A stretch of DNA of 5,652 nucleotides from Bacillota bacterium (GTDB taxonomy: Bacteria > Bacillota > Sulfobacillia > Sulfobacillales > Sulfobacillaceae). This document shows, one piece after another, positions 1 through 5,310 of the stretch. A model generated the notes under the pieces. The model was given only the letters and a program-made list of their open reading frames with translations. It was not told the DNA's origin and ran no database searches. Both the position numbers and the translations under genes were made by a program. Numbering within the stretch: position 1 is the stretch's first letter; each line of letters opens with the position of its first letter. The stretch spans positions 1 through 5,652 of the forward strand of contig JAKADI010000154.1 in assembly GCA_021820675.1 (NCBI GenBank). The letters run 5' to 3'.

Positions 1-31
1 CCCTCTGATTTCTCTGTTGTCTCTTTTCCAT
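1..31 (-). CDS. Possible 5' end of a divergent gene (partial)
   Basis: On the minus strand an ATG at 31-29 opens a frame that runs without a stop to the window edge. It encodes ten basic/polar residues beginning MEKRQQRNQR. A GGAG (48-45, minus) lies 13 bases upstream, the same wide spacing seen at the DUF4268 gene, and an AGGA lies almost against the ATG. The strand is strikingly purine-rich here. Ten codons are too few to recognise a family, so this could equally be chance within the intergenic region left of the flavoprotein gene. Confidence 0.25.
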   Translation of the reverse strand, partial: MEKRQQRNQR

Positions 32-85
32 TTCCTATAAGTTTCTCCATACGTTCCTGTGTGTTTATCCATAAAAGACCACGGT

Positions 86-115
86 TTCTTGAAAAACGGC
101 CGCCCATGATATAGT
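86..115 (+). promoter_or_regulatory. Candidate promoter for the flavoprotein gene
   Basis: TATAGT at 110-115 resembles a -10 box. Upstream, TTCTTG (86-91) gives an 18-base spacer, while the better-matching TTGAAA (89-94) gives only 15. Transcription would start near 122, leaving a leader of about 40 bases before the TTG at 164 but almost none before the TTG at 128. Assigned by eye only. Confidence 0.3.
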
Positions 116-153
116 GAATGTGGTGGCTTGAATCTATATTATAGGGGAAGATC

Positions 154-159
154 AGGTGA
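154..159 (+). promoter_or_regulatory. Ribosome binding site deciding the flavoprotein start
   Basis: AGGTGA matches the 3' half of the extended Shine-Dalgarno (AAGGAGGTGA). Its GG ends 7 bases before the TTG at 164, a normal distance. An additional AGGGGA (143-148) lies further upstream. The alternative TTG at 128 has only a weak TGGTGG in front of it, so 164 is preferred. Confidence 0.5.
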
Positions 160-163
160 TGGG

Positions 164-1462
164 TTGTCGGCTTCAGATTATGACGTGATTGTGGTTGGAG
201 GTGGCCCTAGTGGATTGATGGCAGCAATCGCCTCGCAAAGTCTCGGAGCGAAAACAATTCTTGTCGAAAAAGGACATAAATTGGGGCAGAAATTAGGGAT
301 TTCGGGCGGAGGCCGCTGTAATGTCACGAACGCCAAGCCTCTGGATCAATTTATTCAAAATATTCCGGGCAATGGCCGATTCTTGTATTCCGCGCTATCC
401 AACTTTGGTAATCGCGACATTATCCAGTTCTTTGAGAACCTAGGCATTAATCTTAAGGAAGAGGATCGTGGACGCGTCTTCCCCGTATCCAACAAGGCGT
501 CCACCGTAGTAAAAGCCTTAGTCGACCGGGTAATCACAGTTGGCGTGGAAATACGCCAAGATAGCCCAGTTTGTGGTTTGCAGGTGCAGGATCAGAAGAT
601 CCAGGGAATTATGTTAACATCGGGACACCCCATCTTGGCACATGCTGTAATCGTAGCAACGGGCGGAGCAAGCGTTCCCCGTACCGGTAGTACGGGCGAC
701 GCATATGCCTGGGCCCAAGCCTTGGGTCACACCATTGTGAATCCATATCCTACGGAGGTACCGCTAACCAGCGACGCGCTCCTCATCCGCCAACGCCGAC
801 TGCAGGGATTATCTCTTCAAAACATTATCATCCGTCTCGTAACAGGACATCATAAAACTCTGGCAACAGAATCGGGCGACATCCTTTTTAGCCATTTTGG
901 ATTGACCGGTCCCGCTGCGCTCCGGCTCAGCCACTATGTTTCCACCGCTCTACGTCAACCGTCTCCCCCCACGATGACGGCCCTCATCGATCTCGCTCCG
1001 GATCGGTCTGACAAGAGACTGACCGATCAATTACAGCAAGGGCGCCTCGATAGTCCGCGTCGCCAAATTCGCCGATTTATGAACCAAACTTGGCCAGAAC
1101 GATTGGCAGATATTTTACTCGAAACTGTCAACATCCCAGCTTCCCTGCCTATGGGCCAAGTATCCAATGCACAATTCCAGGCTTTGGCCCAGGTAACCAA
1201 AAATTTTCCTCTCGCCATTACCGGTACGTTACCATTAGAAAAAGCCACAGTGACAGGTGGGGGGATTTCCGTTAAAGACATTGACCCGCGCACGATGGCC
1301 TCTAAGCGATGCCAAGGGCTGTATTTCGCTGGGGAAGTCATAGACGTCCACGCACACACAGGTGGTTACAACATCACCGTAGCATTTTCAACCGGCCATT
1401 GTGCCGGTACTCACGCCGCATTATTTACCGATCAATACGGCAAAGCACCTTCCCCGCCGTAA
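164..1462 (+). CDS. HI0933/BaiN-family NAD(P)/FAD-dependent oxidoreductase
   Basis: A predicted soluble flavoprotein of 432 residues, close to the usual family length (about 400-430). The N-terminus is a Rossmann FAD-binding fold with the dinucleotide motif GGGPSG at residues 12-17, followed by the ribose-binding acid E35. The family signature ISGGGRCNVTN is at residues 46-56. An ATGG second flavin motif begins near 165. The C-terminal FAD-closing block, LYFAGEVIDV...TGGYN, lies at about 386-403 and is typical of YtfP/YhiN/HI0933 proteins. The substrate of most members is unknown; BaiN in a gut Clostridium is linked to bile acid dehydroxylation, which should not be transferred here. The frame is open back to a TTG at 128, which would add 12 residues. 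TTG 164 is chosen because it has the better ribosome binding site and the FAD motif then starts at a typical distance. The C-terminal block reads DVHAHTGGYN where relatives usually have DVDG-TGGYN. The stop sits 6 bases from the convergent msrA stop. Confidence 0.9.
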   Translation: MSASDYDVIVVGGGPSGLMAAIASQSLGAKTILVEKGHKLGQKLGISGGGRCNVTNAKPLDQFIQNIPGNGRFLYSALSNFGNRDIIQFFENLGINLKEEDRGRVFPVSNKASTVVKALVDRVITVGVEIRQDSPVCGLQVQDQKIQGIMLTSGHPILAHAVIVATGGASVPRTGSTGDAYAWAQALGHTIVNPYPTEVPLTSDALLIRQRRLQGLSLQNIIIRLVTGHHKTLATESGDILFSHFGLTGPAALRLSHYVSTALRQPSPPTMTALIDLAPDRSDKRLTDQLQQGRLDSPRRQIRRFMNQTWPERLADILLETVNIPASLPMGQVSNAQFQALAQVTKNFPLAITGTLPLEKATVTGGGISVKDIDPRTMASKRCQGLYFAGEVIDVHAHTGGYNITVAFSTGHCAGTHAALFTDQYGKAPSPP

Positions 1463-1468
1463 CGTCTG

Positions 1469-2011
1469 TTATGGCTGAGTACCCCAAAACCGCGCCAAAA
1501 AAAGGTCCCGCCCTGATGCCCGGCGATAACGCTGATAGTGTTCGGAGTGAGTTCGATAAAACCCTTGGTGATAATCCTCCGCCACATAGAATGGGCCCGC
1601 TGGCAGAATGTCTACAGTAATTGGAGCCGGAAAACGCCCACTGCCATCCAAAAGTACCTTAGACTCTTCAGCTTGCCGTTTTTGGGCTGCGTTATGATAA
1701 AAGATGGCTGGACGGTACGAGGAACCGCGATCATAAAACTGACCACCACTATCCGTGGGATCGATTTGCTGCCAAAATCGCTCCAATAATGCTCCGTACG
1801 AGACTTGATGGGCCTCAAACGTGATTTGAACAGCTTCGCAATGACCTGTGGTACCGGAACATACTTGCTCGTAAGTAGGATTAACCGTTGTTCCCCCAGT
1901 GTATCCGGAAGTGACCTCTATGACCCCGGGTATTTCGTCGAACGGGTGCACCATGCACCAAAAACAGCCTCCCGCAAATGTCGCCAGTTCTCCGTGATTT
2001 TCTAATGGCAT
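1469..2011 (-). CDS. msrA: Peptide-methionine (S)-S-oxide reductase MsrA
   Basis: A 180-residue cytosolic repair enzyme that reduces the S-epimer of methionine sulfoxide in proteins and free methionine, normally recharged by thioredoxin. The motif GGCFWC places the nucleophilic Cys at residue 16. Counting from it, the spacing to Tyr47, Glu59, Asp94 and Tyr99 is the same as from Cys51 to Tyr82, Glu94, Asp129 and Tyr134 of E. coli MsrA, so the catalytic set appears complete. Other cysteines are Cys19 (CxxC), Cys51 (VCSG) and Cys58, with Cys51 or Cys19 the likely resolving residues. GYTGG (36-40), DPTDSGGQF and AEDYHQ are further family blocks. There is no MsrB domain, so the enzyme is single-domain, and no signal peptide. 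ATG 2011 is the only sensible start, because the upstream GTG is out of frame. It lies 111 bases downstream of the DUF4268 gene on the same strand but has its own promoter candidate, so co-transcription is uncertain. No msrB is in view. Confidence 0.96.
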   Translation of the reverse strand: MPLENHGELATFAGGCFWCMVHPFDEIPGVIEVTSGYTGGTTVNPTYEQVCSGTTGHCEAVQITFEAHQVSYGALLERFWQQIDPTDSGGQFYDRGSSYRPAIFYHNAAQKRQAEESKVLLDGSGRFPAPITVDILPAGPFYVAEDYHQGFYRTHSEHYQRYRRASGRDLFLARFWGTQP

Positions 2012-2025
2012 CGCCGGTACACTTT

Positions 2026-2032
2026 CCCTCCC
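2026..2032 (-). promoter_or_regulatory. msrA ribosome binding site, unusually far from ATG
   Basis: The minus strand reads GGGAGGG here. It is the only Shine-Dalgarno-like string near the msrA start and lies 14 bases from the ATG, wider than the usual 5-9. A GTG between the two is out of frame, so the ATG still stands. Confidence 0.55.
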
Positions 2033-2051
2033 TGTAGTTTTACGTGTTTTG

Positions 2052-2060
2052 AGTATATCA
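2052..2060 (-). promoter_or_regulatory. Extended -10 promoter candidate for msrA
   Basis: The minus strand reads TGATATACT, an extended -10 (TGn plus TATACT, 5 of 6 to consensus). No good -35 is found 16-18 bases upstream, which is acceptable for an extended -10 promoter. The start site would fall near 2045, about 34 bases before the ATG. Confidence 0.45.
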
Positions 2061-2122
2061 CGGTATGATGGAATCTTCCCCGAATCCTTGCCAGAGGTCT
2101 CATCCCTGTCAGGTAACCTTAG

Positions 2123-2722
2123 TCAAACAACGGATTGCAAAAGAAGGGCAAATACGTCTTGAAACAATGCAAGTCCTCGCACAAACCACGCGCGTAATTC
2201 CTCAATATTGTCGTCGTCTATCCGGCCCGGACGATACAAGGCGATACGGCAGGAACGCCGATGATCGTTATCTTCCCACGATAACGACCGAGGGAAACGC
2301 TGTTCAATATCGTGGCGCATGGTTCGTAGTCCCTCAAATATCCGGTGATTTGCCATTTTATCTCCCGTATCAATGCTCAGTTCAATGCGAATTCGCCCAT
2401 CCTTGCCAAACGACAAGGTGTAGGTCACTCCTTTATGTCCTGAAGCAAAACTAAACCACGACTGTGCCAATGGCGTACGGGTTCCACCCATCTCTAAAAT
2501 GAGTGATGCCCAGAACTCCCGGTATTGATCACGCCGGGACATCTTCGGTGTACCGTGCAGTTCCTGTTCCACAAGATGTTGAACAGCTTCGTCAGCAGAA
2601 AGATTAAGGTCGCTTATATAGACGCGAAATTGTTGCACCAGCGATTTCGGTAAAGTCACGACAATCTCCTCGCGATCTGCATCCGGGTTTACGCGTGCAA
2701 ATTGCTTTAAGTAACCTGGCAT
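2123..2722 (-). CDS. Putative RHH-type DNA-binding plus DUF4268 protein
   Basis: A 199-residue soluble protein of unknown function. Residues about 18-56 read as one beta strand (EEIVVTLP), a helix (KSLVQQFRVYISDL), an LS turn and a second helix (ADEAVQHLVEQEL). This is the pattern of a ribbon-helix-helix (CopG/Arc-like) DNA-binding unit. Residues about 62-190 resemble DUF4268: an RxxYREFW opening, IRIELSIDTGDK in the middle, then SCRIALYRPGRIDDD and ELRAWFVRG near the end. DUF4268 often follows a nuclease-like N-terminal part in other proteins; no nuclease motif is seen here. An in-frame ATG at 2770 would add 16 residues, but it sits at the predicted -10 region, so ATG 2722 is preferred with AAGGAG 13 bases upstream. 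The gene precedes msrA on the same strand. DNA binding and possible autoregulation are inferences from the fold pattern. Confidence 0.8.
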   Translation of the reverse strand: MPGYLKQFARVNPDADREEIVVTLPKSLVQQFRVYISDLNLSADEAVQHLVEQELHGTPKMSRRDQYREFWASLILEMGGTRTPLAQSWFSFASGHKGVTYTLSFGKDGRIRIELSIDTGDKMANHRIFEGLRTMRHDIEQRFPRSLSWEDNDHRRSCRIALYRPGRIDDDNIEELRAWFVRGLALFQDVFALLLQSVV

Positions 2723-2735
2723 CCTATGTTCAATT

Positions 2736-2741
2736 CTCCTT
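2736..2741 (-). promoter_or_regulatory. Ribosome binding site of the DUF4268 gene
   Basis: The minus strand reads AAGGAG, 13 bases before ATG 2722. No in-frame start lies at a shorter, more usual distance, because the TTG just downstream of it is out of frame. Its position argues against the upstream ATGs at 2770 and 2749 as starts. Confidence 0.5.
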
Positions 2742-2760
2742 ATATACATCACTATGGTCC

Positions 2761-2790
2761 ATCTTAGCATAACTTAATTTTTATTGTCAC
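2761..2790 (-). promoter_or_regulatory. Candidate promoter for the DUF4268 gene
   Basis: On the minus strand, GTGACA (2790-2785; 5 of 6 to the -35 consensus) is followed after 18 bases by TAAGAT (2766-2761; 4 of 6 to the -10). The spacer is AT-rich. The predicted start near 2754 leaves a leader of about 30 bases holding the AAGGAG site. Confidence 0.35.
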
Positions 2791-2819
2791 ATTATCTTAT
2801 CCCGTGTGAATAGCTGTGA
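2787..2819. repeat. TCACA / TGTGA / TGTGA repeat cluster
   Basis: TGTGA occurs twice in direct orientation at 2805-2809 and 2815-2819, exactly 10 bases apart, and once inverted as TCACA at 2787-2791. The inverted copy overlaps the predicted -35 box of the DUF4268 gene. One-turn spacing would suit side-by-side binding of small dimers such as RHH proteins. Five-base units also arise easily by chance. Confidence 0.25.
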
Positions 2820-2944
2820 TACTTCTTTCATCTGTTGTCCAAAGCTGTCTGCGGGATAACGCAAGACGTCTCTTGAGGCATCTCCTTACTATACCTTCCT
2901 AACCTCCTTTAGCCCGTGCATCTATGTTTATAGATAGTTACCTT

Positions 2945-2953
2945 TGATATAAC
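2945..2953 (+). promoter_or_regulatory. Extended -10 promoter candidate, rightward
   Basis: TGATATAAC fits an extended -10 (TGn followed by TATAAC, 5 of 6). Its last bases overlap the 8-bp palindrome TAACGTTA (2950-2957). It faces the flavin reductase gene and would give a leader of about 300 bases. No strong -35 is visible. I found no better promoter closer to that gene. Confidence 0.3.
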
Positions 2954-3035
2954 GTTACTCCATGTAAGCACTCAGTTTGTTCTTGCTTTGTATATCCTTG
3001 AGTCCTTCTTAATATTTATGTATTTCTTTGTCATG

Positions 3036-3064
3036 TAACGATGAACAATACACGATAATCGTTA
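3036..3064. repeat. Inverted repeat with nested palindrome (operator-like)
   Basis: TAACGAT (3036-3042) and ATCGTTA (3058-3064) form a perfect 7-bp inverted repeat with a 15-base centre. The right arm also pairs with ACGAT at 3052-3056 to make the odd palindrome ACGATAATCGT (3052-3062). The element therefore has three copies of one half-site. TAACGTTA at 2950-2957 has related ends. This is compatible with a repressor operator upstream of the flavin reductase gene; the binding protein is unknown. Confidence 0.4.
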
Positions 3065-3248
3065 TAGACACCCGAAGAATCTGGTGGTGCCAGAAACCCA
3101 ACATTGCCTCCCCACAGGATTTATTGGCCGAAAATTGGATGGATTTCCAGCACAAAAAACTTATCCGACAGGCGTAGTTCGGTTTGAGGACAAATAGTCA
3201 AAACGACGCGAATATGCTATGAATGATAGTGAATCTCATTATGAACAT

Positions 3249-3256
3249 AGGAGGGG
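3249..3256 (+). promoter_or_regulatory. Strong ribosome binding site of the flavin reductase gene
   Basis: AGGAGGGG ends 8 bases before ATG 3265 (10 bases measured from the AGGAGG core). It fixes the start at 3265 rather than the in-frame ATG at 3223, which would place this site inside the coding region. Confidence 0.8.
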
Positions 3257-3264
3257 TTGACATC

Positions 3265-3747
3265 ATGGATCAAGAATCCAAAAAGAAGAGTTTACGCATG
3301 ATCACATATGGCCTTTATATCCTCACAGCAAAAGACGACGCTGAACTATCAGCAGGCACCGTCAACTGGGTTTCGCAAGCATCATTTACCCCGCCACTGG
3401 TTATGGTCGGCGTAAAAAACGACAGCCATTTGCACACACTGGTTGAGAAAACGCATCGATTTGCCCTTAATGTCTTAGCCCAAAGTCAAAAGAATATCGC
3501 GTCGGATTTCTTCCGGCCGGTCCAAGTCGATGGCAACCAACTTAATGGTCACGCCTTTGAACTCTCCCCCGCCTACCACTATCCCCTATTAACAGAATGC
3601 CCCGCATGGTTCGAGGCTAATGTTACCGACACCGTTTCACGGGGCGACCACACGGTTTATGTTGCGGAAGTGACCGACGCCGGAGTACGCCAAGCTGAAG
3701 CAATTCCCTTGGTAATGCGCGATACGGGTTGGTTCTATGGAGGGTAA
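3265..3747 (+). CDS. Flavin reductase-like FMN-binding split-barrel protein
   Basis: A 160-residue soluble protein of the flavin reductase-like family (PF01613 type). Members bind FMN in a dimeric split beta-barrel and reduce flavin with NAD(P)H or pass electrons to partners. Visible family blocks are GTVNWVSQASFTPPLVMVGV near residues 31-50, which frames the flavin phosphate site, FALNVLAQSQ around 71-80, GDHTVYVAEV around 131-140, and a closing RDTGWFYGG. The length is normal for a stand-alone domain. There is no signal peptide and no fused flavodoxin or rubredoxin. The in-frame ATG at 3223 is rejected because the strong AGGAGGGG lies between it and ATG 3265. The electron partner cannot be told from the neighbours, although a separate flavoprotein and msrA are nearby. 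No terminator is evident before pepC, so read-through transcription is possible. Confidence 0.88.
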   Translation: MDQESKKKSLRMITYGLYILTAKDDAELSAGTVNWVSQASFTPPLVMVGVKNDSHLHTLVEKTHRFALNVLAQSQKNIASDFFRPVQVDGNQLNGHAFELSPAYHYPLLTECPAWFEANVTDTVSRGDHTVYVAEVTDAGVRQAEAIPLVMRDTGWFYGG

Positions 3748-3845
3748 ACCCCCAGTCCGAGGCTCTTTTGGAGACGCAGTTAACAAAGTCCCGCGGCACC
3801 GACGAGGAAACACCCGACAACACATTAACACCCTTGCAGGTAACG

Positions 3846-3906
3846 AAAGGAGGTTGCGGCGCCTCCCCCGACCTGAGTGCCGTGGTGCCCGCGCCGTAAA
3901 GTCACG
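3846..3906 (+). promoter_or_regulatory. pepC leader: hairpin between Shine-Dalgarno and ATG
   Basis: A perfect AAAGGAGG (3846-3853) is followed by 53 bases before ATG 3907, too far for direct use. The bases immediately after it, TTGCGGCGC (3854-3862), pair with GCGCCGTAA (3891-3899) in nine consecutive pairs, one of them G-U. Folding this out leaves AGTCACG (3900-3906), 7 bases, as the effective spacing. A rival hairpin, GGAGG (3849-3853) with CCTCC (3862-3866), would mask the Shine-Dalgarno and cannot coexist with the long one. The pairing is read directly from the sequence; the regulatory meaning is inferred. Confidence 0.5.
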
Positions 3907-5247
3907 ATGGACGTAAACACAGCAATTACCCAAGATTGGCTCGAAATTTTCGCGGAACAGTATCATAAGGACCCTTGGCGCACCCAGGTGGCCAATGCCA
4001 TCCAAAAACACGGAATTCAAGCGGCTGCGCTCAACAACCAGCACATAGCTGATATTCCCTTTACCTTTTCGCATGAAATCTCATCCGGCCCCATCACGCA
4101 TCAACGACAAAGCGGACGGTGTTGGATTTTTGCTGGCTTAAACGCCTTGCGCATCCCATTGATGCAACAACATAAAATCAAAGAATTTGAAATCTCTCAA
4201 ACCTATTTGATGTTCTGGGATAAGTTGGAGAAAGCCAATTATTTTTTAGACAATATCCTCCAAACTTTAACGGAACCGCTAGACAGCCGGATCGTATCCT
4301 GGCTATTACAAGCCCCCGTTCAGGACGGCGGGCAATGGGACATGTTGGTCAACTTGATCGAAAAATACGGTGTCGTTCCCAAATACCTTATGCCTGAGAC
4401 GCATCACAGTAGTCAGTCTATGATGATGAACCGCATATTGACCCTTAAGCTCCGAGAAGATACATTCACACTACGTACACTTTATGACCAAGGCGCAACA
4501 AACTCCGAGTTAACCGAACGAAAGATGCGGATGGTCGCAGACATCTATCAAATGCTGGTCCATTTTTTAGGAGAACCGCCAAGGACTTTTACCTTCGAAT
4601 ATCGTAATGAGGACAATGAATTCCATCAAGAGATGGATCTTACGCCGCACACCTTTTACGAAAAATATATTGGCATCGATTTATCAGACTACGTCAGCCT
4701 TATCCATGCGCCGACCGCCGACAAACCTTACGGGCGCGTTTACACTGTCCAATTTTTAGGAAATGTACGCGGCGGGCATCCTGTTCGTTATCTCAATGTA
4801 GAAACTGCAGTACTCAAAGATGCGGCACTGAATCAACTTCTTGAGAACGAGGCTGTGTGGTTTGGTTGCGACGTCGGCAAGATGTCTGATCGTAATTTGG
4901 GAATTATGGATCCGGCACTCTTTGACTATGCCTTAACACTAGGGGTACCGTTTACTTTGGACAAAGGAGCTCGCCTTGATTATGGGGAGAGCCAGATGAC
5001 GCATGCCATGCTTCTGACGGGCGTCAATCTCGTGAAAGGTCAACCCAATCGATGGAAGGTGGAAAATAGTTGGGGCCCGGAACCCGGAAACCATGGATTT
5101 TTCGTTATGAGCGATGAATGGTTTGATGAGTACCTTTATCAGGTGGTCGTCCACAAAAGTCGGTTGCCGTCAGAACTCACTAGCGCGCTGCAAGACGATC
5201 CTGTTGTATTGCCCCCGTGGGATCCCATGGGATCACTGGCCCGCTAA
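3907..5247 (+). CDS. pepC: Aminopeptidase C, bleomycin hydrolase family (C1B)
   Basis: A 446-residue cytosolic thiol aminopeptidase that trims N-terminal residues from peptides; relatives form hexamers with the active sites facing an inner channel. The papain-like catalytic set is present: oxyanion Gln66 and nucleophile Cys72 in QRQSGRCWIFAGLN, His366 in MTHAMLLTG, and Asn387 in VENSWG. Length and the ending, PPWDPMGSLAR, match the family. In this family the C-terminal arm reaches into the active site and sets aminopeptidase specificity. In yeast Gal6 a terminal Lys after a similar WDPMGALA tail is removed by the enzyme itself, so the final Arg here may be removed too. There is no signal peptide. 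The start is ATG 3907. The in-frame GTG at 3877 would add ten residues (PWCPRRKVT) that look unlike the family, and it lies inside the leader hairpin. No own promoter was recognised in 3748-3845, so it may be transcribed with the flavin reductase gene. Confidence 0.94.
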   Translation: MDVNTAITQDWLEIFAEQYHKDPWRTQVANAIQKHGIQAAALNNQHIADIPFTFSHEISSGPITHQRQSGRCWIFAGLNALRIPLMQQHKIKEFEISQTYLMFWDKLEKANYFLDNILQTLTEPLDSRIVSWLLQAPVQDGGQWDMLVNLIEKYGVVPKYLMPETHHSSQSMMMNRILTLKLREDTFTLRTLYDQGATNSELTERKMRMVADIYQMLVHFLGEPPRTFTFEYRNEDNEFHQEMDLTPHTFYEKYIGIDLSDYVSLIHAPTADKPYGRVYTVQFLGNVRGGHPVRYLNVETAVLKDAALNQLLENEAVWFGCDVGKMSDRNLGIMDPALFDYALTLGVPFTLDKGARLDYGESQMTHAMLLTGVNLVKGQPNRWKVENSWGPEPGNHGFFVMSDEWFDEYLYQVVVHKSRLPSELTSALQDDPVVLPPWDPMGSLAR

Positions 5248-5255
5248 TCGCCGCC

Positions 5256-5296
5256 GCCACGCGCTGGTGCCATGCGACAAGGACACAGCGCGTGGC
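5256..5296. terminator. Large inverted repeat between convergent genes
   Basis: GCCACGCGCTG (5256-5266) and CAGCGCGTGGC (5286-5296) form a perfect GC-rich 11-bp stem around a 19-base loop that can partly close by further imperfect pairs. It begins 9 bases after the pepC stop and ends 14 bases before the stop of the converging gene, so it could end transcripts from both sides. No T-run follows on either strand, so it is not a textbook intrinsic terminator and may act as an mRNA 3'-end stabiliser or factor-assisted site. Confidence 0.5.
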
Positions 5297-5310
5297 TCAT
5301 GATGGATGCC

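Larger units (their letters stand above)
2771..3222. other. Non-coding gap between divergent genes
   Basis: About 450 bases separate the divergent DUF4268 and flavin reductase genes. I see no convincing gene in any of the six frames. The stretch is AT-rich and holds short palindromes (AGACGTCT at 2864-2871, TAACGTTA at 2950-2957, ACGATAATCGT at 3052-3062) and a 5-bp hairpin, TCTGG/CCAGA, at 3080-3094. A fragment resembling a transposase motif is at 3119-3145. It probably serves as the control region for both genes. No known riboswitch class was recognised. Confidence 0.6.

Noticed and set aside
1027..1359. Reverse open frame of 110 codons inside the flavoprotein gene
   Set aside because: Shadow of a coding region with strong motifs on the forward strand.
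1309..1620. Forward open frame of 103 codons across the flavoprotein/msrA junction
   Set aside because: Out of frame with the flavoprotein and antisense to msrA; no ribosome binding site or family resemblance.
2065..2454. Forward open frame of 129 codons opposite the DUF4268 gene
   Set aside because: The product has no recognisable domain and low-complexity, basic composition, while the opposite strand has clear family blocks over the same bases.
3028..3177. 49-codon forward frame in the gap (TTG start)
   Set aside because: No ribosome binding site, no recognisable similarity, and it runs through the inverted repeat at 3036-3064.
3223..3264. Upstream in-frame ATG for the flavin reductase
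   Set aside because: The strong AGGAGGGG at 3249-3256 would be inside the coding sequence, and the added residues are not family-like.
3834..3899. Possible 21-codon leader peptide (TTG start) ending in TAA 7 bases before pepC
   Set aside because: No Shine-Dalgarno precedes the TTG and the peptide shows no run of a control amino acid; the TAA is better explained as part of the hairpin arm.
3876..3905. T-box-like string TGGTGCCCGCG in the pepC leader
   Set aside because: It has an extra base against the TGGNACCGCG core and there is no stem I, terminator or aminoacyl-related context; pepC is not a usual T-box gene.
3637..4074. Reverse open frame of 145 codons across the flavin reductase end and pepC start
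   Set aside because: It lies antisense to two well-supported genes, is Arg/Cys-rich without domain pattern, and spans the structured leader.
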